From Noviherbaspirillum saxi (GTDB lineage Bacteria > Pseudomonadota > Gammaproteobacteria > Burkholderiales > Burkholderiaceae_D), in assembly GCF_003591035.1 (NCBI RefSeq), contig NZ_QYUO01000002.1:186001-250000 (forward strand): 64,000 nucleotides of DNA, written 5' to 3'. The notes beneath the pieces are model-generated. The model was given only the letters and a program-made list of their open reading frames with translations. It did no database searches and had not been told where the DNA came from. Positions 17,902-24,930 of the stretch are shown piece by piece. The position numbers and the translations under genes are program-made. Within the stretch, counting starts at the first letter, position 1, and the number at the start of each line of letters is the position of its first letter.

Positions 17902-17960
17902 CAGCAAATAGTCGTTTGCTGTTGAACAGATTCTGCGATTGGCAGTATTATCTGTCAATC
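17902..17960. promoter_or_regulatory. Two dyads in the LysR divergent promoter
   Basis: CAGCAAA (17902-17908) with TTTGCTG (17915-17921), a 6-bp gap, and a second, longer dyad at 17937-17960 of form GATTG(N)CAG(N6)CTG(N)CAATC. Both lie between the divergent binding-protein gene and the LysR gene, the second ending 28 bp before the LysR start. This matches the usual recognition plus activation site layout of LysR regulators. Confidence 0.6.
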
Positions 17961-17988
17961 AAATGCACAAATAACGCTAATCCATACC

Positions 17989-18900
17989 ATGGATATTGAA
18001 AAGATTGACTTGAACCTGTTGCGCATCTTTGATGCGTTAATGCGGACCAGAAATGTGACGCTTGCTGGTGAGATTGTTGGACTTAGCCAGCCTGCGGTTA
18101 GCTTTGCATTGAACAAGCTCCGCGTCCTCACTGACGATCTTCTGTTCGTTCGGACATCCAAGGGGATGGAGCCAACGCCCAGAGCTTTGAGAATGGCTGA
18201 TCCTATTCAGCACGTTCTGGAGGTTGTTCAGCGTGATGTGTTTTTAAAGGATAATTTCGACCCACTGACGAGTACCCGGGTCTTTACCTTGAGTCTGTCG
18301 GACGTGGGTGAGATGGTTTTCCTGCCGAAACTGCTCAAGAAGCTACGCATGTCAGGGCCCGGTATTACATTCAAATCCGTGTCCATGACTCCTGCACGTC
18401 TAGAAGAAGCCATGACCGCAGGAGAGGTCGACTTGGCCGTCGGCTATTTTCCAGACATCACCAAGGCCAATTTCTACCAACAGCATCTTTTTACGCATAC
18501 CTTTGCGTGTCTGGTCCGTCGCGACCACCCCACCATCAAAAGACAGCTCTCAATGAAGCAATTCCTGGACGCGTCACATGTCGTGGTTAGGGCCGAAGGA
18601 CGGAGTCAGGAAATAATGGAGCGATATCTGGAAGGGCAAAATATCGCGCGCAAAGTAGGGCTCAGCATCCCGCATTTCATGAGCATCCCTCATTTATTGC
18701 CGGAGTCTGACATGATCGTCACGGTGCCCTATTCGTGCGCAGAAGCCTTTGCCAAATTTGGTACATTGAAGATGCTTGACCTGCCGATGAAAGCACCGGC
18801 GTTCGATTTAAAACAGCACTGGCATGCACGATATCACCGAGATGCAGGCAACCAATGGTTGCGCGGGATTATCTATGAATGCTTTTCAAAAGGAATTTAG
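17989..18900 (+). CDS. LysR-family regulator of the aromatic module
   Basis: A 303-residue LysR regulator. The N-terminal winged helix-turn-helix includes LNLLRIFDALMRTRNVTLAG and VGLSQPAVSFALNKLR; the linker LFVRTSKGMEPTPRAL is characteristic; the rest is the effector-binding domain, closest in style to NodD/NahR/LinR-like aromatic sensors. ATG at 17989 is followed directly by the DNA-binding helix. It is divergent from the solute-binding protein and the Rieske/hydrolase genes, with two dyads in the intergenic region, so it probably activates them in response to the aromatic substrate. Confidence 0.9.
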   Translation: MDIEKIDLNLLRIFDALMRTRNVTLAGEIVGLSQPAVSFALNKLRVLTDDLLFVRTSKGMEPTPRALRMADPIQHVLEVVQRDVFLKDNFDPLTSTRVFTLSLSDVGEMVFLPKLLKKLRMSGPGITFKSVSMTPARLEEAMTAGEVDLAVGYFPDITKANFYQQHLFTHTFACLVRRDHPTIKRQLSMKQFLDASHVVVRAEGRSQEIMERYLEGQNIARKVGLSIPHFMSIPHLLPESDMIVTVPYSCAEAFAKFGTLKMLDLPMKAPAFDLKQHWHARYHRDAGNQWLRGIIYECFSKGI

Positions 18901-19111
18901 CGAGATAGCGCCTGTACGTAGTTCCGTTTCTGGGCTAGGTATCGACCAGTTAAGTGGATGGAATAATGAACATGACGGATTCCACTTCCTGCCCTACTCA
19001 GTGCGACTACCTCTCTATTTAAGTATCTGCACCGACTTCTCGAGAAGAAGCAGACTCATCTTCTCGTTTTACCGAGCAGAAGTAATCTTACCCCCTACAC
19101 GCTACTCGATG

Positions 19112-19143
19112 ACCAAAAACAACAAAGCCCAACCTTTTGGGCT
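19112..19143 (-). terminator. Original terminator of tRNA-Thr, now separated by the island
   Basis: Read on the minus strand, a 7-bp stem (AGCCCAA / TTGGGCT, loop of 4; arms 19126-19132 and 19137-19143) followed by a T-rich run. It lies 20 bp past the left 47-bp copy of the tRNA 3' end, exactly where the terminator of an intact minus-strand tRNA gene would be. Confidence 0.6.
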
Positions 19144-19163
19144 GGGCTACGTGCTTAAGTCTT

Positions 19164-19210
19164 TTGGTGCTGATGAGAGGAGTCGAACCTCCGACCTACT
19201 GATTACGAAT
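19164..19210 (-). repeat. Left att repeat: displaced 3' part of tRNA-Thr
   Basis: A 47-bp exact copy of 26190-26236, i.e. the 3' half of the tRNA-Thr gene including the encoded CCA, T arm and anticodon loop up to the CGT anticodon region. Identity stops at 19210/26236 and at 19164/26190. This is the classic footprint of a tyrosine recombinase integrating into a tRNA gene. Confidence 0.9.
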
Positions 19211-19235
19211 TTACAACATTTTCGTTAATTTTTTA

Positions 19236-19376
19236 TTAATCAGTCACTTGCAATTCTTGCCGCGTTTCATCCTCAGGCTCATCCAAGAGTATCAAACCGT
19301 ATTCAGATGCTCGTGTGCCACAGGTCTGACACAGCATACTTGTGCTTCGACGCATGCCTCGTATCGTAACAGCCAT
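19236..19376 (-). CDS. Possible 46-aa ORF with one CxxC
   Basis: A 46-codon minus-strand ORF immediately inside the left att site. It contains LCQTCGTRASEYG (one C-x2-C) and an acidic C-terminus (LDEPEDETRQELQ). The single CxxC and poor ribosome binding site leave open that it is a remnant of a larger zinc-ribbon gene or chance. The rest of 19377-19600 holds no supported gene. Confidence 0.25.
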   Translation of the reverse strand: MAVTIRGMRRSTSMLCQTCGTRASEYGLILLDEPEDETRQELQVTD

Positions 19377-19600
19377 ATTGCTGTACTCTATGAGACAGCC
19401 AAATTCAACGGTAGTGGCTGACTATTTCAGTCGGCAGTTATGCTATCGCAGCTATATGCGCCATACTTTTGGCGGACTACGAAGTTCACGGACAGTAAAC
19501 CGGCGGGCTAAGCCCACTGCCCCGACTTCCACCGTTGAACGTTGCCGGCATGTTAGCGAAAACCGCTTCATGGCGCTTTACCAGGACAGATACCTAGACT

Positions 19601-20362
19601 TCACGAAGCATTTTCTTCATCCTCAGCCAGCAATAGGTCGATTTGGGCCTTTAATCGAGACTTGTCTGCCGCAAAAAAGGGGGTTGGTATCAAAAGCCAC
19701 GCTCGTCGACCGCCGGATAAACGGACAGGTATCCGGTCAAAATCATCTTGCTCGATACTGTGCATAACGCTGACTGGCGCCAATCGTGCTGAGGGCACAA
19801 CCACAGAGGTTGATAATACCTCCTCTGGCTTTGAGACTGATGAAGACGGAATCTCCTCAATAGATTCGACGTCTCCGACATTTGCTGGAGAATCGTAGTA
19901 GCCAGAAAAGTCTACAGATTGTTTAAACGAGGCAAGTGTAGATTCAGCGGCAGACGGAATAAAACCTCGTTGAATGAGTTCGTATTTCAAATTGGCATCG
20001 GAAGGAAGGCCAGATGCGTACTTCTCAAGGAGTTCAGCATAAAGCGGGGGCTGCTTAAGAAATTTTATCAACAAGGCTCGTCGTTGCTCCTCTTCTGGAG
20101 CATAGCGAAAGGACTCGACGTCCTTTGAAACTGCCAAGAATCCTTCTTTAGGACGATCCAAGAGGCCGTAATAGCGCATCGATGCTATTGCTGAAAGTGC
20201 CGATCCATTGTTGGCACTTTTGTAGCCTATGTGGTTTGCGATTATGTCGACTGCAGCGGGATGTAGTCGCTCTTTGTCGTAGACCTTAATCGCCCGGTCC
20301 AAAGCCTCATTTAATGACATGGAAGGTGCACGCGGACTTTTTTTACGTATGACTTCAGCCAT
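19601..20362 (-). CDS. Island protein of unknown function, winged-helix-like N-terminus
   Basis: A 253-residue soluble protein, not firmly recognised. Residues about 15-85 (SLNEALDRAIKVYDKERLHP, HIGYKSANNGSALSAIASM, YYGLLDRPKEGFLAVS) read like a winged-helix unit in which a wing follows YYGLLD, as in DUF5343-type proteins of defence-associated loci. The middle is helical, and the C-terminus ends in basic and acidic stretches (GGRRAWLLIPTPFFAADKSR, LLAEDEENAS). ATG 20362 is chosen because GAGG precedes it. It is divergent from the AbiE-like pair across a 372-bp AT-rich regulatory region, so the three genes may form one locus. Confidence 0.6.
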   Translation of the reverse strand: MAEVIRKKSPRAPSMSLNEALDRAIKVYDKERLHPAAVDIIANHIGYKSANNGSALSAIASMRYYGLLDRPKEGFLAVSKDVESFRYAPEEEQRRALLIKFLKQPPLYAELLEKYASGLPSDANLKYELIQRGFIPSAAESTLASFKQSVDFSGYYDSPANVGDVESIEEIPSSSVSKPEEVLSTSVVVPSARLAPVSVMHSIEQDDFDRIPVRLSGGRRAWLLIPTPFFAADKSRLKAQIDLLLAEDEENAS

Positions 20363-20418
20363 TACTGACCTCACTTAGATTTTCACCAACTCGATTTCGG
20401 TATAACTGGGACCGAAAG

Positions 20419-20442
20419 CCCGTATAACAAGGAGTATACGGG
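20419..20442. promoter_or_regulatory. Inverted repeat upstream of the 20362 gene
   Basis: CCCGTATA and TATACGGG, perfect 8-bp arms around an 8-nt spacer, 57 bp upstream of the minus-strand start at 20362. It is a likely operator or a hairpin in the leader; its protein partner is unknown. Confidence 0.45.
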
Positions 20443-20515
20443 ATTCACAAAGAAATTATGCTCACATTATTTCAAATCAGATACTTTTTTCGCATTTATA
20501 CCTAAAATTTGTTCA

Positions 20516-20673
20516 TTCGCTATTCGCGAATAACGAATACGCTATTTATACGTTATTCCGCTTAAATATGAGTCTAATCAGAATCATAGAAAGGAACAAA
20601 TTGCATAAAAGATAATATAATTGGGCTTGATGGCTAATTTTCGGCTTGTTCGCCATTCGCGAAAAGCGAATAC
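20516..20673. repeat. Two 25-bp palindromic repeats upstream of the AbiE-like operon
   Basis: Copies at 20516-20540 and 20649-20673 differ at only three positions. Each is nearly palindromic around ATTCGCGAA (first copy core TATTCGCGAATA). They flank the probable promoter area of the 20735 gene, whose product carries a winged helix, so they are probable operators for autoregulation, as in type IV toxin-antitoxin loci such as AbiE (inference). The intervening DNA is AT-rich and non-coding. Confidence 0.6.
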
Positions 20674-20734
20674 TTGCTCTTATGCGGACGCAGTCGTAGT
20701 ATGTAAAAATGTCATGAAGGCTTAGAAAGATCCA

Positions 20735-21271
20735 ATGAATTTGCCTAAAAGCAAGCAACCCACACTAAAACCGCAAGACTTATTTGTGTCGTTAAAAATA
20801 GCGGTACGGCCAGATCGCCAATACACCTTCTCCGACCTTGCCGCGGAATTGTTTATGTCAGTGTCAGAAGTACACGCGGCAGTAAAGCGCGCCGAAGCAT
20901 CTCGATTTCTAAGTCGTTCGGGCACAGAATTGAGAGCCATCCGCTCAACGTTGCAAGAATTTTTAGTTCACGGAGTTCAGTACTCATTTCCCCCTTTAAT
21001 CGGCTCACTTGCACGGGGAATGCCAACCAGGTTCGCCGGTCCCGTACTAAAAGAGCACTTTATGACAGGGGATGGCCTACCTCCTGTCTGGCCTGACCCA
21101 GAAGGCGAAGCAAGAGGAACTTCGCTCCAACCGCTCTATCACTCTGTTCCAGCAGCCTGTCGCGCAGATCAAAAGCTTTACGGCGTACTTACGTTGGTTG
21201 ATGCACTTCGTGCTGGATCCGCTAGGGAAAAGGAACTTGCCTCACAACTACTAATGGAGCACTTAAAATGA
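20735..21271 (+). CDS. Winged-helix partner of the AbiEii-like nucleotidyltransferase
   Basis: A 178-residue protein. Residues about 12-75 form a winged helix-turn-helix (LKPQDLFVSLKIAVRP, TFSDLAAELFMSVSEVHAA, VKRAEASRFL); the remainder (FPPLIGSLARGMPTRFAGPVLKEHF, then WPDPEGEARGTSLQPLY) resembles the C-terminal part of antitoxins that act as transcriptional repressors. The stop overlaps the start of the nucleotidyltransferase gene by ATGA, so the two are translationally coupled. By position and design it is the candidate antitoxin/repressor of the pair; twin palindromes upstream support autoregulation. AbiEi itself is longer, so it is not a standard AbiEi. Confidence 0.65.
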   Translation: MNLPKSKQPTLKPQDLFVSLKIAVRPDRQYTFSDLAAELFMSVSEVHAAVKRAEASRFLSRSGTELRAIRSTLQEFLVHGVQYSFPPLIGSLARGMPTRFAGPVLKEHFMTGDGLPPVWPDPEGEARGTSLQPLYHSVPAACRADQKLYGVLTLVDALRAGSAREKELASQLLMEHLK

Positions 21272-21954
21272 ACGCACAGGATCCGAACGTCGCTTCCGTA
21301 GAACTTGTAGCGCACGCACTTGGAGAACTCTGCGAAGAACTCGTGCTTGTTGGAGGTTGTGCGGTTGGATTGCTCATTACTGACCCGGCGCGACCGTCTG
21401 TACGAGCAACACAGGATGTCGACCTAATTGCAGAAGTAACATCGCTTGGAAACTATTACGATCTTCAGCAAAAGCTGAAAGACCGCGGCTTCCAGGAGCA
21501 AGGAGATGTTATCTGTCGCTGGCGCAAAGGCGCGCTCATTGTTGATGTAATGCCTGCCGAAGAGATCGGTCTGGGATTTTCAAACCGCTGGTATCCACTT
21601 GCTGTTCAGCACGCTCAACATCTTACGTTACCAAGTGGGACGGTAATAAGGATAGTGAATGCTCCACTGTTTATCGCAACTAAACTGGAATCCTTTCAAG
21701 GCCGAGGGGAGGGAGACTATGGACATCACGACATTGAAGACATTGTGAATTTGATTGACGGCCGGAAAGAACTTATCGATGAAGTAGCATCGTCGGATCG
21801 AGCTGTTCGCGAATACATTCAACAAGAATTTGAAGATCTTTTAGCCGATGAATTATTCACCGAGCAGCTACCTTGGCATCTCCATCCAGATCCTTCAAAT
21901 CAAGCTCGCGTCTCGCTCTTGATTGAAAGGCTACGAAAGCTTGCAGGGCTATAG
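21268..21954 (+). CDS. AbiEii-like nucleotidyltransferase
   Basis: A 228-residue nucleotidyltransferase of the DNA polymerase beta superfamily. The key motif appears near the N-terminus as LVGGCAVGLLITD, then the metal-binding acidic pair TQDVDLIAEV (D-x-D, about residues 50-52), a third acidic residue in ALIVDVMPAE, and IATKLESFQGRGEGDYGHHDIEDIVNLI, typical of AbiEii/MNT-type proteins. Such enzymes modify tRNA or other targets and act as toxins in abortive phage defence. All catalytic residues seem present. It is coupled to the upstream winged-helix gene and lies in an integrative island, which fits a defence or maintenance role. Confidence 0.75.
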   Translation: MNAQDPNVASVELVAHALGELCEELVLVGGCAVGLLITDPARPSVRATQDVDLIAEVTSLGNYYDLQQKLKDRGFQEQGDVICRWRKGALIVDVMPAEEIGLGFSNRWYPLAVQHAQHLTLPSGTVIRIVNAPLFIATKLESFQGRGEGDYGHHDIEDIVNLIDGRKELIDEVASSDRAVREYIQQEFEDLLADELFTEQLPWHLHPDPSNQARVSLLIERLRKLAGL

Positions 21955-22088
21955 TCGGCTTTTTTGCTGTTCATCGTTGGTTGGACAGCGAAACATATGC
22001 AGACACGAATTATTCAGAGGTAGAAACGAATAGCTAGGCGTTGGGATGCATCAATATGCTAAACGAATTGCCGAGAGCTTTTTCTCCC

Positions 22089-22340
22089 TTAAACGGCCTG
22101 TTTTACGCGCCCTTGCCGCTTGATTGCCGCCGCATCCCAGGCAGCGGCAGGACCGCTGTCCAATCCTTCCTGGATGTCCTGGCGCAACTGCTCAAGCTTG
22201 GCGGCCCGCAGCCGGTCCGTTTCCTCCATCAACCAGAGTGCTTCGCACACCATTTCGCTGGCTGACGTGTAAAGGCGGGAATTCACTTTTTGCCCCACCA
22301 TTCCTTCGAGTTGCGGCGTGAGATTGATGTTCATATTCAT
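22089..22340 (-). CDS. ParD-family antitoxin, orphan
   Basis: An 83-residue ribbon-helix-helix antitoxin of the ParD family. MNINLTPQLEGMVGQKVNSR forms the DNA-binding strand and first helix, SASEMVCEALWLMEE the second helix, and the C-terminal half is the disordered toxin-binding tail. ATG 22340 has AGAGG upstream. The usual parE toxin should follow directly, but only about 130 bp remain before the convergent nucleotidyltransferase, with no ORF that fits. It is therefore an orphan, possibly an anti-addiction remnant. Confidence 0.7.
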   Translation of the reverse strand: MNMNINLTPQLEGMVGQKVNSRLYTSASEMVCEALWLMEETDRLRAAKLEQLRQDIQEGLDSGPAAAWDAAAIKRQGRVKQAV

Positions 22341-22409
22341 TGGAAAACCTCTTGATTTCATCATTAACCCATCACATGAAAGATATCAAAGATTGACATT
22401 TCTTGTGCT

Positions 22410-22559
22410 TCACTCGCCAAGAAGGAGTTTGCCGCGAATCGTGTACGTGACAAAGTCCGCGTCAAGCCGCTCCGATATTGGATCGCCTCTCCCTGCGTTG
22501 CATTTATTGCAAGTTGCAACAGTTTCACCTACTCTGTAATGGCAAGCAGGACATCCCAT
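22410..22559 (-). CDS. Small zinc-ribbon protein, 49 aa
   Basis: A 49-codon minus-strand ORF. It has two C-x2-C pairs, GCPAC at residues 2-6 and CNKC at 17-20, an ideal zinc-ribbon spacing, then a C-terminal strand-rich tail (FVTYTIRGKLLLGE). The ATG lacks a clear Shine-Dalgarno. It reads as a real folded domain rather than chance because both knuckles and a complete reading frame are present. It sits 70 bp upstream of parD in the same direction and marks the edge of the hairpin-rich region. Confidence 0.45.
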   Translation of the reverse strand: MGCPACHYRVGETVATCNKCNAGRGDPISERLDADFVTYTIRGKLLLGE

Positions 22560-22568
22560 CGCGGGATT

Positions 22569-23540
22569 CCAAGGATCATGCCCTTGGCGGTGCGCCCGTT
22601 ACGCGCCTTTGGAGCCAGCGGCAATGCGCCGCTGAATATGTTGGACCGAACGTGCGTCCGTCCCCTTGAAGGCGGCCAGGTTCACGGAGAAGCATCGTCC
22701 CCTTGGGGACGTGCTGATGATGCGGTTGGCAACAACCGCATAGAGAGACGGCATGGAATCACCGGGAGGCGATTCCGGTTTTCTTGCAGGACCATGCCGT
22801 CGTTTTCACTGCAGAGTGGCCGGTGCCATACCGGCCATATTCGTCAGCGCGTGCCCACCCATTGTGATGCCGGCACGCTGGAACGCGCCAGCGTTCCAGA
22901 TCCCGTTCGTCCCCGGCCTGGTGCCGGGGCGAATACGCAGCAAACCATCGATGTCCGATGGACGCGGCATGACTACGTCCACGCGCATCGATGCGTTTCA
23001 ATCCGTGCGGCTCGTGCCCCCGAGCATGGACTGCACGCCTTCGATATCCCTACCGTCGCCAGCAGCACAACATCTGCATGCGCTGGCGCTTGCCAAGACC
23101 TGCGCCATGCACATGTCGATGACAGAGTGGCGTATGCCTGCTGCGGCAGGTGCGGCGACCGTCACTGCACAGTGACGGTCGCTTCTACCACCGCTGGCGG
23201 CCTTTGCAACCCTCGTCTGACGCGGGGTGCGCCGCCCCATCTGCAACGGATGGTCGCGGGACAGGGATCCGTGATGGCGGCCAGACCGCTTTTCACCGAG
23301 TACGGCAAGCGCCAGACGCTTGCCGCCGTTTGTCCACGACACGGACGTCCAGAACGTGCGCGCAGCGCACTCCTTGGGACCCTGGGTCAATGGTCCTTCA
23401 CGTCTTGCAGTTCCAACAGGAACGGAGCGTGACGCTGATGGCGCGTGCAGCGCCGGCGGGCAGTTCCCTCTCTGCACAAACAGCCCTGGTGTGTCCTGCG
23501 CTCCCTTCGATTCCCACGTCGCTACGGCTCGTGGAAGGAG
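22569..23540 (+). ncRNA. Hairpin-dense region, candidate large structured RNA
   Basis: About 970 bp without credible coding capacity (long frames read as low-complexity His/Arg/Cys-rich shadows) but with at least 15 stable inverted repeats. Examples: 22616-22634 (7 bp), 22691-22715 (11 bp, one bulge), 22720-22741 (9 bp, GCAA loop), an enclosing 10-bp stem 22747-22756/22792-22801, 22817-22837 (8 bp), 22878-22899 (9 bp), 22911-22929 (7 bp), 23136-23151 (loop TGCG closed by C-G), 23155-23182 (12 bp), 23304-23324 (8 bp). On the plus strand the loops include a GNRA and a UNCG tetraloop, and two hairpins share the loop CCAGA (23277-23289, 23304-23324). This points to a plus-strand RNA transcribed towards the recombinase genes. 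A DNA-level function for the hairpins is the main alternative. Confidence 0.5.
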
Positions 23541-23634
23541 CAGAAACACTTAGCCAACGCAATCACGCCACCGTATCACCGCCGTATCCGAATTTGCCGT
23601 GCATTGATTGTTTTCTCTCTTTTGAATGGAGTAA

Positions 23635-24072
23635 ATGATAAATGACCAACCTCCGAATGGACCTGTCTGGGCCGCTGTGCTCAATGGGCTAGCTGCTTCT
23701 TCGCATTCCGCCGTGATGCGTCCTGCGCAGAAAAAGTGCAAGTGCCCGCGCCTGCATCAGTTGGAACATGACATCCGCGAGATTTGCCGGCGCAATCCGC
23801 AAGGGCCGCAGGCAACGCAAGCGGACCGCCAGCGCACCCTGCTGATGTGCGCACGGCAGTGGTTCCGTCTCGGCGTGCACCGCAAGCGTGCCGTCAATCT
23901 CAACACTGACAACATACGCATGCTGGTGGATGCCTGGCATGCGGAACAGCTCTCCGCAGCGACCATGCGCAACCGGCTACTCTACCTGCGCTGGCTAGCA
24001 CGCAAGATCGGCAAGCCGCACATCGTCGCACCATCGAATCGTGCGTATGGCGCAGGCAGGGGCGAAAAATGA
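23635..24072 (+). CDS. Standalone integrase N-terminal (SAM-like) domain protein
   Basis: A 145-residue basic protein with a Cys-x-Cys early (KKCKCPRL). Its second half (ATMRNRLLYLRWLARKIGKP then IVAPSNRAYG) is clearly related to the N-terminal core-binding region of the next gene (GTLKNRMAHLRWLAEKIGKQ, IVARSNEAYG). It has no catalytic domain: no R, HxxR or Tyr residues of a tyrosine recombinase. GGAG lies only 3 nt before the ATG. Its stop overlaps the next start by ATGA. It may act as a DNA-binding accessory factor for the recombinase; no function is proven. Confidence 0.6.
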   Translation: MINDQPPNGPVWAAVLNGLAASSHSAVMRPAQKKCKCPRLHQLEHDIREICRRNPQGPQATQADRQRTLLMCARQWFRLGVHRKRAVNLNTDNIRMLVDAWHAEQLSAATMRNRLLYLRWLARKIGKPHIVAPSNRAYGAGRGEK

Positions 24073-24930
24073 GGCAGCTCAATTGGGAACTGAAGCAGCT
24101 GTGCCTGCACCATCCGGATGGGTCGTTCGCAACCCAACAGGATCGGGGGTGGACGTTCTCGATGGCAGCCGACGATCTCGACGAGATGGGCTATCAGCAT
24201 CTGACATTGGGAGGCCTCAAGCCCGAGGCGCTGGCGGCGCACTGGCAAAGCGAGGGCCTGTCGACCGGCACGCTGAAAAACCGGATGGCGCATTTGCGCT
24301 GGCTGGCGGAAAAGATCGGCAAGCAAAACATCGTTGCCCGCAGCAATGAGGCGTACGGCATCGCGGACCGCGTGTATGTGACGAATGTTTCCAAGGCACG
24401 CGAGCTGACGAACGACCAGCTGAGCCGGGTCGCCGATTCCCATTGTGCGATGTCGCTGCAGCTGCAGGCGGCGTTCGGCCTGCGGCGCGAGGAAAGCCTC
24501 AAGATTCAACCAGGTTATGCGGACCAGGGCGATGTGCTGTTGCTGAAGGCGAGCTGGTGCAAGGGTGGCCGGCCGCGCGAGATTCCGATTCGCACTGAAG
24601 AACAACGACAGCTCCTGGACGCGGCCAAAGCACTGGCCGACGGCGGCAGCCTGATTCCGCCGGATCAGTCGTACAAGGCGCATTTGCGCCAGTTCCGCGC
24701 GCAATGCGAGCAAGCCGGCATCCACAAGGTGCATGGACACCGGCACCACTTTGCGTAGCAGCGCTACCGGGAATTGACCGGCTGGGAATTCCCGGCCCGT
24801 GGCTGTCCGACCGCCAGGCAATTGAGCGCCGAACAGAAACGGATCGATAAGGAAGCCCGTTTGACGATCTCCGCTGAACTGGGTCACGGGCGCGCCCAGA
24901 TAGATTACCTCTATCTATCTGGGGCGATGA
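24069..24930 (+). pseudogene. Integrase_1-type tyrosine recombinase, broken
   Basis: A recombinase with a SAM-like N-terminal domain (to about residue 95) and a catalytic domain: the first Arg in AFGLRREESLKI, the lysine hairpin KASWCKGGRPREIPI, and the HxxR box HGHRHHFA. Two lesions: an in-frame TAG at 24756-24758 where relatives have Gln (CAG to TAG fits), and a tandem AGAT duplication (24898-24905) that shifts the frame just before the terminal catalytic Tyr. Removing one AGAT restores QITSIYLGR and a TGA (24928-24930) that overlaps the next ATG. The ELGHGR motif before the Tyr is still readable. The translated remnant is 229 residues and should be inactive. Confidence 0.8.

Noticed and set aside
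19601..20362. Third toxin gene claim for the divergent island ORF
   Set aside because: Only a winged-helix-like N-terminus can be seen; there is no catalytic motif to call it a toxin.
22539..23432. 297-codon plus-strand ORF across the hairpin region
   Set aside because: It is low-complexity, rich in Arg/His/Cys/Pro with no family-like pattern, and other frames are equally open. GC-rich hairpin DNA gives such frames by chance.
22569..23540. Group II intron or CRISPR array as the source of the hairpins
   Set aside because: No reverse transcriptase, no recognisable domain V, no GTGYG start, and the hairpins are all different in sequence with no regular repeat-spacer spacing.
22569..23540. Integron attC array
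   Set aside because: No R-box/L-box pattern and no IntI-type integrase; the nearby recombinases are of phage type.
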